In this document: positions 1 through 9,169 of the stretch, piece after piece
Layout of the letters: each line of letters starts with the position of its first letter
Numbering within the stretch: the stretch's first letter is position 1
Assembly (NCBI RefSeq): GCF_014863545.1
Contig: NZ_CP062260.1
Location: 3,286,001-3,350,000 of the forward strand
Origin: Paenibacillus sp. JNUCC32
GTDB lineage: Bacteria > Bacillota > Bacilli > Paenibacillales > Paenibacillaceae
Length of the DNA: 64,000 nucleotides
Reading direction: 5' to 3'
Notes under the pieces: model-generated
Database searches by the model: none
What the model was told of the DNA's origin: nothing
The model's input: only the letters and a program-made list of their open reading frames with translations
Translations under genes and position numbers: made by a program

Positions 1-1
1 G

Positions 2-754
2 AAGCATATTAAAAAACTAGAAGATGCCGGCATTATCCGGACAGAGAAGGTGCCGGGAAAATCGGGGCAGCAGAAAATTTCGATCCTGAAGGTGGATCAC
101 ATTGAAATCAACTTCCCCAAAAAGATCTTCCATTCCTTTGCTTCTTATGAAGCCTCGGTGCCGATCGGGCATTACACCGACTATGACCTGAAGCCTACGT
201 GCGGCCTTGCTACCGAGAAGGAGTTCATCGGACGGGTTGACGAACCCAAGTACTTTATGGATCCCAAGCGCGTGGATGCGGAAATCCTGTGGTTTACCGA
301 GGGGTTCATCCAATACAACATCGCCAACTTTCTGCAAAAGGATGAGAAGCTGCAGCAATTCGAAATCAGTTTGGAGATATCGTCCGAGTTTCCTTTTTCC
401 AATGACGTGTGGCCATCGGACATTACGTTTTCCCTGAACGGAATGGAGCTCGGCACGTGGACGAGCCCAGGGGATTTTGCGGATACGCGGGGGAAATATA
501 CGCCTGAATGGTGGCCGCACAACATCAACCAATACGGTCTGCTGAAAACGATTCGGATTACCAGCCACGGCACGTATATCGATGGCGATCCACTCTCAAC
601 CGTCTCCGTGGACGACCTGAATTCGGCATGTGATCGCTGGACCTTTCGTATCGAAGTCAAGGAAGACGCGAAGCATGTTGGAGGCGCTACGTTATTCGGC
701 AAGAAATTCGGAAACCATGCTCAGGATATCCAGTTCAAAATGTATTATCTGTGA
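2..754 (+). CDS. ArsR-type winged-helix transcriptional regulator, 5' end outside window
   Basis: The reading frame is open from the first bases of the window, so the N-terminus is missing; about 250 residues are visible. The first ~30 residues (HIKKLEDAGIIRTEK, then a PGKSGQQK turn) look like the recognition helix and wing of an ArsR/MarR-like winged helix. The next ~200 residues form a long, beta-rich, Trp/Asp/Pro-rich domain (for example DVWPSDITFSLNG near the middle) that I do not recognise; classic ArsR proteins are only ~100 residues. It is probably a ligand-sensing C-terminal domain. Function and target are unknown. An internal GTG at 50 opens a shorter frame but has no ribosome site and would remove the DNA-binding part. 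Confidence 0.6.
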   Translation, partial: KHIKKLEDAGIIRTEKVPGKSGQQKISILKVDHIEINFPKKIFHSFASYEASVPIGHYTDYDLKPTCGLATEKEFIGRVDEPKYFMDPKRVDAEILWFTEGFIQYNIANFLQKDEKLQQFEISLEISSEFPFSNDVWPSDITFSLNGMELGTWTSPGDFADTRGKYTPEWWPHNINQYGLLKTIRITSHGTYIDGDPLSTVSVDDLNSACDRWTFRIEVKEDAKHVGGATLFGKKFGNHAQDIQFKMYYL

Positions 755-813
755 GGAAATCGATGGTACGGCAGCACCGGAAGGAGATTACCGGGTGGTG
801 ATGTAATCTTAGT

Positions 814-850
814 AAAAAAAACAAACCAGCCGCTGATCCGGCTGGTTTGT
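814..850 (-). terminator. Rho-independent terminator downstream of spo0A
   Basis: An 11-bp perfect inverted repeat (ACAAACCAGCC at 821-831, GGCTGGTTTGT at 840-850) is followed on the minus strand by seven or more T (A-tract 814-820 on the plus strand). It lies after spo0A. On the plus strand it could also slow transcripts leaving the ArsR-type gene, but it lacks a good T-run there. Confidence 0.85.
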
Positions 851-880
851 TCGTGCTGATGGATTCCGTCCTGAAACATA

Positions 881-931
881 AAATCACTCCTTCACAGGTT
901 ACGATAGCCGCAACCAATAAAGGAGTGATTT
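881..931. repeat. 12-bp inverted repeat between spo0A and its terminator
   Basis: AAATCACTCCTT (881-892) and AAGGAGTGATTT (920-931) are perfect inverted copies separated by 27 bp. The loop contains a second pairing GGTT (897-900)/AACC (911-914). It has no T-run on the minus strand, so it is not a standard terminator. Both arms contain an AAGGAG core. No convincing gene starts from either arm. Confidence 0.6.
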
Positions 932-1007
932 CAATAAATCGCTCAAGTAGACATTTAGGTGTGCAACGTCCATGTCCCTAAATCCCTTCCTCTTAGTCCT
1001 TACCCTT

Positions 1008-1811
1008 TCAAGAGACCTTATGCTCGATCCGAAGCTTGTCTGCCACCATGGCAATGAACTCGCTGTTGGTCGGCTTGGATTTGCTGATGTTAATGGTGTA
1101 GCCGAACAAGTGGCTGATGGAATCGATGTTACCGCGCGTCCAAGCCACTTCAATGGCATGCCGGATCGCCCGCTCCACTCGGGATGGCGTTGTTTTGAAC
1201 TTCTCAGCGATGGCCGGATACAGCGTTTTGGTAATCGCGCCAAGAATTTCGATATTGTTGTATACCATGGTAATGGCTTCGCGCAGATATTGATATCCCT
1301 TGATATGAGCCGGAACGCCGATTTCATGGATAATGGAAGTGATATTCGCGTCCAAATTCTTGCCCTTGCCCATAGGAACCACATTGGATTTCATGCTTGT
1401 AAACGGAGTGCCGGAGGAAATGCTGCTCGGCGAACCCACGAGCTGTCGAATGCGGCTGGCGAGCACCTCCATGTCAAACGGCTTTAAAATATAATAGGAA
1501 GCACCCAACTGCACCGCGCGCTGCGTAATATTCTCTTGACCGAACGCTGTGAGCATAATGACTTTCGGCTGCGGAGACAGATTCATGTCGCGTAAACGCT
1601 CGAGCACCCCAAGCCCGTCCAAATGAGGCATAATAATATCAAGGATCAGTACGTCCGGTACTTTTCCGGATTCCTCAATCATGCTCAGTACTTCTTCGCC
1701 ATTATAAGCGATTCCGGATACCACCATATCTTGTTGATCCGAAATGTATTCGCCGAGCAGGTTTGTAAATTCACGGTTGTCGTCTGCCAATAATACCTCA
1801 ATCTTTTGCAA
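1008..1811 (-). CDS. spo0A: Sporulation transcription factor Spo0A
   Basis: Master response regulator of sporulation entry, activated through the phosphorelay. The 267 residues match the family length. An N-terminal receiver domain has the acidic pocket ADDN at 10-12, phospho-acceptor D58 in [12 protein letters not shown], and the TAFG and LKPF motifs. A linker follows, then the Spo0A-specific DNA-binding domain with its helix-turn-helix around [21 protein letters not shown]. The start is TTG, preceded by AAAGGAGG at good spacing; no in-frame ATG lies near. It is the last gene of the recN-spoIVB-spo0A order known from Bacillus. The upstream region carries Spo0A boxes and a sigma-H-like promoter. 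The terminator is at 814-850. Confidence 0.98.
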   Translation of the reverse strand: MQKIEVLLADDNREFTNLLGEYISDQQDMVVSGIAYNGEEVLSMIEESGKVPDVLILDIIMPHLDGLGVLERLRDMNLSPQPKVIMLTAFGQENITQRAVQLGASYYILKPFDMEVLASRIRQLVGSPSSISSGTPFTSMKSNVVPMGKGKNLDANITSIIHEIGVPAHIKGYQYLREAITMVYNNIEILGAITKTLYPAIAEKFKTTPSRVERAIRHAIEVAWTRGNIDSISHLFGYTINISKSKPTNSEFIAMVADKLRIEHKVS

Positions 1812-1870
1812 TTCGTGCTCCTCCTTTATCAGATCAGTTGTTATTTTAGAACATTTTTCTGTTTATAAAG

Positions 1871-1907
1871 TTTTCGACATGCTTATTTAAATTCCTTCTG
1901 TCGAAAA
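1871..1907 (-). promoter_or_regulatory. spo0A upstream region: two 0A boxes around a sigma-H-like promoter
   Basis: TTTTCGACA (1871-1879) and TGTCGAAAA (1899-1907) are inverted copies of the Spo0A-binding core TGTCGAA. On the minus strand AAGGAATTT (1889-1897) followed after 12 bases by CGAAAA (1871-1876) resembles the sigma-H consensus (AGGAWWT, N11-14, HGAAT). The putative -10 lies inside one 0A box and the -35 abuts the other. Autoregulation from a sigma-H promoter is known for Bacillus spo0A; its use here is inferred. Confidence 0.6.
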
Positions 1908-2006
1908 TTATTTTTCTTTATTTTTTTTTGAAGTTGATTTATAATTAAATATTTTGTTTCAAATTAATCTCTATTTCGTTCTTTTACGACAAAAAATCTC
2001 AAGGCA

Positions 2007-3341
2007 TTAACCTGCCTTAAGATTTTGAGGTGTTGATTCTGTAGATTGTAGTACGCCGGAATCTTGAAGCATCCACTCGATAAAGCACCCATATCCCGAC
2101 TTAGGGTCGTTTACAAACACATGGGTTACCGCTCCAATCAGCTTGCCGTCCTGAACGATGGGACTGCCGCTCATGCCCTGCACGATCCCGCCGGTTTTCT
2201 TAAGCAGCCTTGGATCGGTAATGCGCAGCACCATTCCTTTGGTCGCTGGAGCGTCCTGTTTGGAGACGTGAACGATCTCCACCGTAAAGCGTTCGACTTC
2301 CTGGCCTTCAACGACGGTTAATATTTCAGCGGGACCTTCCTTCACCTCATGGGAAAAAGCAACGGGAATCGGCTCCTGATACAGTCCGTGATCCGGAAGC
2401 TGATTCATTTTACCGAAAATGCCGAAATGGGTATTGCGCTCGACATTGCCTAAAATCTTGCCGTCTTTGGTGAAGGTTGCCCTTTTCTCTCCGGGCTCGC
2501 CTTCTTCGCTACGGCTAATCGAGGTGACGTTGGATTGAACGATCTGGCCGCTTCCAACATCAATGGGGGTCTGAGTATTCATGTCGGTGATGACATGACC
2601 GAGCGCTCCGTAGACCTTCTGGTGAGGCGCATAAAAGGTAAGCGTCCCTACGCCTGCTGCGGAATCACGGATATACAGGCCAAGGCGCCAGCTTTGATCC
2701 TCTTGGTCATAGGCGGGACTCAGCTTAGTTTTCATTACCTTGCCGTCCCGTTTAAAGGATATGTCCAGCGGCCGATTCGCTTTACCGGCCTTCTCGACGA
2801 TCTCGGCAACCTTCGTGACATCGTTAAGCGGCTTTCCATCCATCGTTGTAAGCAGGTCGCCAAGCTTTAGGCCGGCAGCTTCGCCGGGAGACACTTTGGC
2901 CCCGTTTTGAACCCGTACCAGATGATGTCCAACCACCAGTATACCGGAGGATTTCACCTTGACGCCTATGGTTTGGCCTCCCGGTATGACTTTAAGTTCC
3001 GGCATCACTTTGACATGGACAGTCTTCAGAGGAATTGTACCGAATAATTTCAGGGTCACTTCTGCGTTTCCGCTTTGCTGGGGATTGAGCTGCAGCGGCT
3101 GTTTCAACGATACTTGAAGTTTCGATTCCCGGGAGCCGTTTAGCTGCAGGACATCCGGTCGATCAACTGAAGCGAGGGCTTGCACAGGCATGGCAACATC
3201 AAGTCGGGACTGCTGACCGGTAATCAATCTCAGTTCATCGGGCAATGAGGCAAAAGATTGGACAGGATCAGCAGTTCCAATGAAACAAAGAAGGAAAGCA
3301 AGAACGAAACCGAGCAGTTTTCTCCTGAGGTTGGGCTTCAA
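2007..3341 (-). CDS. spoIVB: SpoIVB serine peptidase (sporulation checkpoint protease)
   Basis: Secreted from the forespore into the intermembrane space, where it cleaves SpoIVFA to trigger pro-sigma-K processing in the mother cell (family knowledge). The 444-residue protein has an N-terminal hydrophobic segment (about residues 9-28), a PDZ domain (GLKLGDLLTTMDGKPLND region, ~125-200) and the S55 peptidase domain. The catalytic His is probably the one in ALGHVITD. The nucleophile is probably S391 in GMSGSP, by analogy with the GNSGGP motif. The start is TTG; AAAGGGAG lies 5' of it and no in-frame ATG lies nearer. It sits between recN and spo0A as in Bacillus. Confidence 0.97.
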   Translation of the reverse strand: MKPNLRRKLLGFVLAFLLCFIGTADPVQSFASLPDELRLITGQQSRLDVAMPVQALASVDRPDVLQLNGSRESKLQVSLKQPLQLNPQQSGNAEVTLKLFGTIPLKTVHVKVMPELKVIPGGQTIGVKVKSSGILVVGHHLVRVQNGAKVSPGEAAGLKLGDLLTTMDGKPLNDVTKVAEIVEKAGKANRPLDISFKRDGKVMKTKLSPAYDQEDQSWRLGLYIRDSAAGVGTLTFYAPHQKVYGALGHVITDMNTQTPIDVGSGQIVQSNVTSISRSEEGEPGEKRATFTKDGKILGNVERNTHFGIFGKMNQLPDHGLYQEPIPVAFSHEVKEGPAEILTVVEGQEVERFTVEIVHVSKQDAPATKGMVLRITDPRLLKKTGGIVQGMSGSPIVQDGKLIGAVTHVFVNDPKSGYGCFIEWMLQDSGVLQSTESTPQNLKAG

Positions 3342-3441
3342 TGGCTGTCACGCTCCCTTTTTCTTCTTTCGCTTGACGAAAAGGTGGTCGCCAATTGCGT
3401 ACCTTTAAGTTACCCTGCCCTTATGGTTTTATAACTGTCAA

Positions 3442-5181
3442 TCATTGACCCAAAGCCTTTCTGGAAGCCTTTTGCGCTGCCGCCAGATTGAGCATTTCTT
3501 GGGCATGATGAAGCGTCTTTTCGGTAATTTCGACTCCGCCAAGCATCCGGGCAAGCTCTTTTACACGCCCTTCTTCATTCAGGTTTTCTACTTGCGTCAT
3601 CGTTCTGGAGGCTTCAAGCTTCTTCTCGATTAAATATTGATGATCCGCCATGCAAGCCACCTGCGGCAAATGCGTAATGGAGAATACCTGACAGGTTTTG
3701 GCCAGCAAAAACAGCTTCTCGGCAATCGATTGGGCAGCCCTTCCGCTGACACCCGTGTCGACTTCATCAAAGATTAAGACCGGTATTTGATCATGACGGG
3801 CAAATATACTCTTCATCGCCAGCATAATTCTGGACATTTCCCCACCCGAAGCAATTTTGGCAAGCGGACGGAGCGGCTCGCCCGGATTCGCGGAGATGAG
3901 AAATTCCGCCGTATCCATGCCTTGTCTCGTCAACCGGACTTTTTGGCCTTCATACTCGTAGCCGTTCGGATCCAGCTGCAATTCCAGGCGGACTTCCAGC
4001 GAGGTGCGTTCCATTTGAAGATCCTTCAGTTCTCCCTCGACTTGCCTAGCCAAGTCTTGCGCGCATTGCTTGCGGGCATGACTCAGCTCTTTCGCGCTTA
4101 CGAGCAGCACGCTTAACAACTCGTCACGGCGCTGTTCCAACGCTTGAATAAATTCGTCCTTATTCTCCAGCATATCGGTTTCCTGCTGAATTCTCACGTA
4201 GTATTCCAGTATTTGCTCCACATTATCCCCATATTTTCGGCGCAAACCGGAGATCATATCTAGACGGAGCTCAATTTCATTGAGCCGTTCGGGATTGAAT
4301 TCGATGCCGTCACGATAATCCCTTAACTGGAAGACCGCATCCTCAAGCTGATAATAAGCGGATTGAAGCTGCTCGACAAGCGGCTTTAATCCCTTCTCGT
4401 CGTATCCGGAAACATCCTCAAGTCTGGACAAAGCCCTGCTGACGGACTCAAGGCCCGATGATCCGTACAACAGGTCGTAGGCTCCCGCTACGGAATCCAT
4501 CATTTTCTCGCTGTGGGAGAGTTTGGTTCTTTCTTCGGACAATGCCTCGTCTTCGCCGGTTTTCAGCCCGGCAGCCGCGATTTCCTCCAACTGGAACCGG
4601 TACATATCCAGCATTTGATATGCTTTCTGGCTGGTTTCCTGCAGGTCCTTAAGCTCTTTCTCCACTTTGCTGAATTCGCCGTACAGCTCCTGGTATTTGC
4701 GCTTGGCAGGCCCTATGGTCTTATCCCCGTAAGTGTCCAGCAGGCTCATATGCTGCTCTGAACGCAGCAGGCTTTGATGCTCATGCTGTCCATGGATATT
4801 AATCAGCTTTTCCCCGACTTCGCGCAGCATGCTGAGGTTCAGCAGCTGTCCGTTAATACGCGACGTGCTTTTTCCTTGAGACGTCAGCTCTCTTCGAATA
4901 AGCAAGTGCTCTTCCGGATCCGCTTCAACCCCCAGCTTCTTGAGCGTACTCCATACCGGATGCTCCGCAGGCAGCTCAAACAGAGCCTCGATCTCCGCTT
5001 TGTCGCACCCGTACCGAATCAGCTCAGCCGAGCCGCGGCCGCCGGCAATTAAACCCAGCGCATCAATGATGATGGACTTACCGGCCCCGGTTTCCCCCGT
5101 TAGGACGTGAAATCCGGGATAAAAGTGCACATCCACGCTTTCTACGACAGCCAGGTTCCGAATGGATAGCGTGTTTAACAT
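3442..5181 (-). CDS. recN: DNA repair protein RecN
   Basis: SMC-like ATPase that acts early in double-strand break repair. The 579 residues show Walker A GETGAGKS near residue 30, a long coiled-coil middle (~160-370), the ABC signature ASGGEMSR, and Walker B LIFDEVDTGVSG near the C-terminus. The start is the ATG at 5181, eight bases after GGAGG; an upstream in-frame GTG at 5190 lies inside the ribosome site. No LexA-type operator was recognised in the 50 bp upstream, so expression is probably by read-through from argR. Confidence 0.97.
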   Translation of the reverse strand: MLNTLSIRNLAVVESVDVHFYPGFHVLTGETGAGKSIIIDALGLIAGGRGSAELIRYGCDKAEIEALFELPAEHPVWSTLKKLGVEADPEEHLLIRRELTSQGKSTSRINGQLLNLSMLREVGEKLINIHGQHEHQSLLRSEQHMSLLDTYGDKTIGPAKRKYQELYGEFSKVEKELKDLQETSQKAYQMLDMYRFQLEEIAAAGLKTGEDEALSEERTKLSHSEKMMDSVAGAYDLLYGSSGLESVSRALSRLEDVSGYDEKGLKPLVEQLQSAYYQLEDAVFQLRDYRDGIEFNPERLNEIELRLDMISGLRRKYGDNVEQILEYYVRIQQETDMLENKDEFIQALEQRRDELLSVLLVSAKELSHARKQCAQDLARQVEGELKDLQMERTSLEVRLELQLDPNGYEYEGQKVRLTRQGMDTAEFLISANPGEPLRPLAKIASGGEMSRIMLAMKSIFARHDQIPVLIFDEVDTGVSGRAAQSIAEKLFLLAKTCQVFSITHLPQVACMADHQYLIEKKLEASRTMTQVENLNEEGRVKELARMLGGVEITEKTLHHAQEMLNLAAAQKASRKALGQ

Positions 5182-5234
5182 GTTTACCACCTCCGCTACT
5201 GCTAAAAAAATGATCGATATGTCACTACACCTGA

Positions 5235-5684
5235 TTAGGAAATGAAATTTTTGATTTGGGACACCACATGTTCACCGTCTGCTTCCGTACGGCAAATCAG
5301 CAAGATCGTGTCATCCCCGCAGATGGTCCCCATGATCTGTGACCATTCCATGTTATCGAGCAGCACGGCAACCGAGTTGGCTGTTCCGGGCAAGCATTTC
5401 ATGACCACAAGATTGCCGGTTCGGTCAATGTAAACAAAATTGTCGACGAGCGCTCTTTTGAGCTTCTGAACAGGGTTGTACCGCTGATCTGTCGGCATGG
5501 AGTATTTATATCGCCCGTCATCCGTAGGCACTTTTATGAGCAGCAATTCTTTAATATCGCGTGATATCGTAGCCTGAGTAACCTGAAAGCCTTCCGCGCG
5601 CAATGCGTCCACAAGCTCATCCTGCGTTTCAATATCCTGGTGGGTAATGATATCCCTGATTTTAATATGGCGTTGTCCCTTCAT
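5235..5684 (-). CDS. argR: Arginine repressor ArgR/AhrC
   Basis: Arginine-responsive hexameric regulator of arginine biosynthesis and catabolism. At 149 residues it has the family length. The N-terminal winged helix ([20 protein letters not shown], then the recognition segment [13 protein letters not shown]) is followed by the C-terminal oligomerisation and arginine-binding domain, with the [14 protein letters not shown] segment that carries the paired aspartates (GDD). AGGAGG precedes the ATG at good spacing. It lies 53 bp upstream of recN in the same direction, as in many Bacillota. Confidence 0.97.
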   Translation of the reverse strand: MKGQRHIKIRDIITHQDIETQDELVDALRAEGFQVTQATISRDIKELLLIKVPTDDGRYKYSMPTDQRYNPVQKLKRALVDNFVYIDRTGNLVVMKCLPGTANSVAVLLDNMEWSQIMGTICGDDTILLICRTEADGEHVVSQIKNFIS

Positions 5685-5701
5685 AAAGAGCCTCCTGAGT
5701 A

Positions 5702-6193
5702 TTAACTGTTGTATTCATCATGACCAATCCATTCTTCGTCCGTCCAATCCATGCTTAAACGGTTAATGGTCCCCTCATTTACGTCGATGTAGAGGAGGCC
5801 CGCACACTCGGGATACAGCAGCAAAAACGGCATCAACCGATCGCGAATGCCGGAGCCTGTCCAATCCACCGGCATTCGTTCCCGCGCCAGCTTCACCATG
5901 TACAGTTCGCCGCTGTCGTCGGATGCAACGTAATCTATAAACAACCGACTTAAGATGGGCTTATGTCCCGTTTCAAACGACAAGTTTATTTTTACTTTAC
6001 CCCCAACCACATCATATCCCTCTTGTTCAAGCATCCCAATGACTGGGTGATCTGGAATGTGCTCATTGATCGGGATGCCCGGCAGCCGGTCCGGTGATGG
6101 TGACATCAGCCAACGATTCAGCCTATAGCCGATAAGCAAGGCAATGACGACACCAAGCAATATCATTAATAACCAATCATAACGCTCATTCAT
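5702..6193 (-). CDS. Conserved-looking hypothetical protein with one N-terminal membrane segment
   Basis: I do not recognise this 163-residue protein. Residues ~7-24 ([18 protein letters not shown]) form one hydrophobic helix followed by Arg. The remainder is a soluble domain with [19 protein letters not shown] and a Trp/Asp/Glu-rich C-terminus ([16 protein letters not shown]), probably outside or inside the membrane depending on topology. GAGGTGAGG lies just ahead of the ATG. It sits between tlyA and argR, 17 bp before argR, so it probably belongs to the tlyA-argR-recN transcript. Nothing in the sequence gives a catalytic role. Confidence 0.75.
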   Translation of the reverse strand: MNERYDWLLMILLGVVIALLIGYRLNRWLMSPSPDRLPGIPINEHIPDHPVIGMLEQEGYDVVGGKVKINLSFETGHKPILSRLFIDYVASDDSGELYMVKLARERMPVDWTGSGIRDRLMPFLLLYPECAGLLYIDVNEGTINRLSMDWTDEEWIGHDEYNS

Positions 6194-6261
6194 CCTCTCA
6201 CCTCGAATTTTGTATTCGCGGATGAGAACATAAATTCCTCTTTTTCAGCAAAAGAAACCCA

Positions 6262-7134
6262 TCATTTCGATGAGTTTCCTGTGAATGTATGAGCCGCTTG
6301 CGTGACGACGGTGTCAATCCATTGACTCAATGGGACAGAAGTTTGTCCATCTTCCTGAGTCGGTTCTTCCGAGCTTTCAGATGCCTCCGGCTCTAATCGC
6401 CAGTGGGCCAGGAATTCAATATTTCCTTCCCCTCCCGTTATCGGAGAGAACGTAAGGTTTTTCAGCTTGAATCCAAGGCCGTCCGCAAAAGTCAGCACCT
6501 GCGTTAAAACGTCCTTATGGACCTTCGGATCCCGAACCACCCCGGATTTACCGACCTTTTCCCGCCCCGCCTCGAATTGAGGTTTGATCAGGGCGGCTAC
6601 ATCTCCCGGTTTACCTAGCAGCAACTTGAGAGGCGGCAGTATAATGCGGAGCGATATAAATGAAACATCGATGCTCGCAAAATCAGGCAGAGGACCGATC
6701 AGGTCCTCCGGCGTCATATAGCGAAAATTCGTTCGCTCCATAACGCATACGCGTTCATCGTTACGCAGCGACCAATCCAGCTGGTTATAACCAACGTCGA
6801 TCGCGTACACATAACTGGCCCCATGCTGGAGCGCGCAATCCGTAAAACCGCCTGTCGATGATCCGATATCCAGCATCGTGCGTCCCTTCATGTCGAGGCC
6901 GAACGTACGAATCGCTTTCTCCAGCTTTAGTCCGCCTCGACTGACATAAGGATGAACCGAGCCCTTGACCTTCAATTCGGACGTCCTCGGAATTTTCATG
7001 CCGGCTTTCTCGATCCGTTCAGTTCCGGCATAGACCAGACCCGCCATAATCGCGGCTTTTGCTTTTTCGCGACTCTCATAATAACCCTGCTCCACGAGCA
7101 GGACATCAATTCGTTCCTTCTGAGATGAATCCAT
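6262..7134 (-). CDS. tlyA: TlyA family rRNA (cytidine-2'-O)-methyltransferase
   Basis: S4-domain methyltransferase; characterised relatives methylate rRNA cytidines. An N-terminal S4 RNA-binding domain (ERIDVLLVEQGYYESREKAKAAIMAG, residues ~7-65) is followed by an FtsJ/RrmJ-type SAM domain with DIGSSTGGFTDCALQHGA and LIKPQFEAG. The C-terminal tail (EPEASESSEEPTQEDG) is acidic. The start is the ATG at 7134 behind GGGAG; the longer open frame to 7197 would overlap dxs without a ribosome site. The gene begins 19 bp after dxs ends, indicating co-transcription. Substrate specificity here is inferred. Confidence 0.93.
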   Translation of the reverse strand: MDSSQKERIDVLLVEQGYYESREKAKAAIMAGLVYAGTERIEKAGMKIPRTSELKVKGSVHPYVSRGGLKLEKAIRTFGLDMKGRTMLDIGSSTGGFTDCALQHGASYVYAIDVGYNQLDWSLRNDERVCVMERTNFRYMTPEDLIGPLPDFASIDVSFISLRIILPPLKLLLGKPGDVAALIKPQFEAGREKVGKSGVVRDPKVHKDVLTQVLTFADGLGFKLKNLTFSPITGGEGNIEFLAHWRLEPEASESSEEPTQEDGQTSVPLSQWIDTVVTQAAHTFTGNSSK

Positions 7135-7153
7135 ATTATACTCCCGATCGTTA

Positions 7154-9061
7154 CTAAGACATAAAACTTCTTTTGCCGAGTACGGCGGTCCGGGCATTCT
7201 TCAGGCTCCGGATTTCCTGGCAAACCCCTTCCAGCGTGAGCCCTACTTCCTCCCGCTGCTGCGGAATGCTTCCATGCTCGATGAACCGGTCTTCGATCCC
7301 CATCAAGGATACGACGGCATCATGGATTCCCTGCTCTGCAAAATATTCCAGAACCGCGCTCCCCAAACTGCCTGCTTGCGAGGTTTCCTCCAGAACCAGC
7401 ATCGACGTTCCCGTCTTCGCCATATTCCCCAGCATATCTCCGTCAAGCGGTTTAAGGAAACGGGCATTCACGACTTCTACCGCAATGCCTTCCCGTTTGA
7501 GCTGCTCCGCCGCTTCTTCGGCCAGCTGAACCATCGGACCCGAAGCCAGGATGGCATACCCTTCGCCGGGACGGACGACTTCCCAGGTTCCGATTGGAAT
7601 GGGCACCAGCTCAGTGTCCATCGGAACGCCGCGCACATTGTTCCGAGGGTAACGGTAAGCAATCGGTCCTTCATTATAATCAAGCGCCGTCTTCATCATG
7701 TGACGAAGCTCATTCTCGTCTTTTGGCATCATGATGACGATATTCGGGATATGACGCATGAAGGCCACATCGTATACCCCTTGATGCGTTTCGCCGTCTG
7801 CACCGACAAAGCCGGCACGGTCAATCGCAAACATCACGTTGGCGTTATGGCGGCAAATATCATGCACGATTTGGTCGTACGCACGCTGCATGAACGTGGA
7901 ATAGACCGCGAACACGGGTTTCATGCCTTCCATGGCCAGAGCCGCGCACAGCGTTGCCGCGTGCTGCTCGGCAATCCCGACATCGATCATGCGGTCCGGA
8001 AATTTCTTGCTGAACGGGATCAGGCCCGAGCCGCCCGGCATCGCCGGCGTAACGGCGACGATGCGTTTATCCTGTTCCCCCAGCTCGACCAAAGTCTGTC
8101 CGAACACTTCCGTGTACATCGGATTGCCTACTGCCTTAAGCACTTGGCCGGATTCAATCTTATAAGGGGTGATTCCGTGCCATTTATGCGAATCCGATTC
8201 GGCTGGACGATATCCCTTGCCCTTGGTAGTTACGGCATGGATCAGCACGGGACCATCCACATTGTCCGCCTGCTTCAATGTATCGATCAGTTTGTTCAGA
8301 TCATGTCCGTCCACAGGCCCGAGATACGTAAAACCAAGTTCCTCGAATAAAACACCCGGAACCATCATATATTTAAGGCTGTCCTTCATCTTCTCTGCCG
8401 TTTTCGCGAGTTTGCCGCCGATGGCAGGGATTTTCTTCAAGACCATCTCCACTTCGTCTTTGGCGCGAAGATAAAAACGGTCCGAACGGATCTTGCTTAA
8501 GTAGTTATGCATAGCACCGACATTCGGTGCGATCGACATTTCATTGTCATTCAGGATGACCATGAGCTTCTTCTGCTCGTGGCCGATATGGTTTAGCGCT
8601 TCAAACGCCATGCCGCCTGTAAGGGCTCCGTCCCCGATCATGGCGATAACCCGATTGTCTTCGCCTTTCAGATCCCGGGCCATGGCCATGCCCATTGCGG
8701 CAGACAGCGAGGTGCTGCTGTGACCGGCTTCCCAGACATCATGCTCGCTCTCGGACCGCTTGACGAAGCCGCACAAGCCTTTGTATTTGCGGAGCGTATC
8801 GAATTTATCCATCCGTCCGGTCAAGATCTTGTGTACATAGGCTTGATGGCCCACATCGAAAATCATCTTGTCACGAGGGCTGTCAAAGCAATAGTGCAAG
8901 GCCAGCGTGAGTTCAACCACTCCCAGATTCGGTGCAAGATGGCCACCGGTAACGGACAGCTTTTCGATTAGAAAATGACGGATTTGTCCCGCTAAATCCT
9001 CGAGTTCGTCCACCGATAGATTTTTAAGTTGTTCTGGTTGTTTGATATTTGGAAGAAGCAC
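7154..9061 (-). CDS. dxs: 1-deoxy-D-xylulose-5-phosphate synthase
   Basis: Thiamine-diphosphate enzyme that condenses pyruvate and glyceraldehyde-3-phosphate, the first step of the MEP isoprenoid pathway. The 635 residues have normal length. The TPP-binding motif is [15 protein letters not shown] (~150-165). The transketolase-type middle domain contains the [11 protein letters not shown] and IAEQHA segments, and a C-terminal transketolase domain follows. The start is GTG behind GGGGAG. It follows ispA by about 108 bp, so two steps of isoprenoid synthesis are adjacent. Confidence 0.98.
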   Translation of the reverse strand: MLLPNIKQPEQLKNLSVDELEDLAGQIRHFLIEKLSVTGGHLAPNLGVVELTLALHYCFDSPRDKMIFDVGHQAYVHKILTGRMDKFDTLRKYKGLCGFVKRSESEHDVWEAGHSSTSLSAAMGMAMARDLKGEDNRVIAMIGDGALTGGMAFEALNHIGHEQKKLMVILNDNEMSIAPNVGAMHNYLSKIRSDRFYLRAKDEVEMVLKKIPAIGGKLAKTAEKMKDSLKYMMVPGVLFEELGFTYLGPVDGHDLNKLIDTLKQADNVDGPVLIHAVTTKGKGYRPAESDSHKWHGITPYKIESGQVLKAVGNPMYTEVFGQTLVELGEQDKRIVAVTPAMPGGSGLIPFSKKFPDRMIDVGIAEQHAATLCAALAMEGMKPVFAVYSTFMQRAYDQIVHDICRHNANVMFAIDRAGFVGADGETHQGVYDVAFMRHIPNIVIMMPKDENELRHMMKTALDYNEGPIAYRYPRNNVRGVPMDTELVPIPIGTWEVVRPGEGYAILASGPMVQLAEEAAEQLKREGIAVEVVNARFLKPLDGDMLGNMAKTGTSMLVLEETSQAGSLGSAVLEYFAEQGIHDAVVSLMGIEDRFIEHGSIPQQREEVGLTLEGVCQEIRSLKNARTAVLGKRSFMS

Positions 9062-9169
9062 GAAGAATCTCCCCGCTTTCCTTGATTAAGTTTACGTTAC
9101 TAAGCCGATAGTAATTCAGCCATTAACAGACATTATATCACAAAAAAACCGTTTGCATGTAGCGCGCGC

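Noticed and set aside
735..917. Possible small genes in the spo0A downstream region
   Set aside because: The candidates overlap the terminator and the inverted repeat and resemble no protein; the AAGGAG there is part of the repeat.
3342..3441. Sigma-F/G promoter for spoIVB
   Set aside because: Only a loose match (TTATA then GGTAACTT) was found; too weak to report as a feature.
5182..5234. LexA/SOS operator before recN
   Set aside because: No CGAAC-N4-GTTCG-like sequence is present in the gap.
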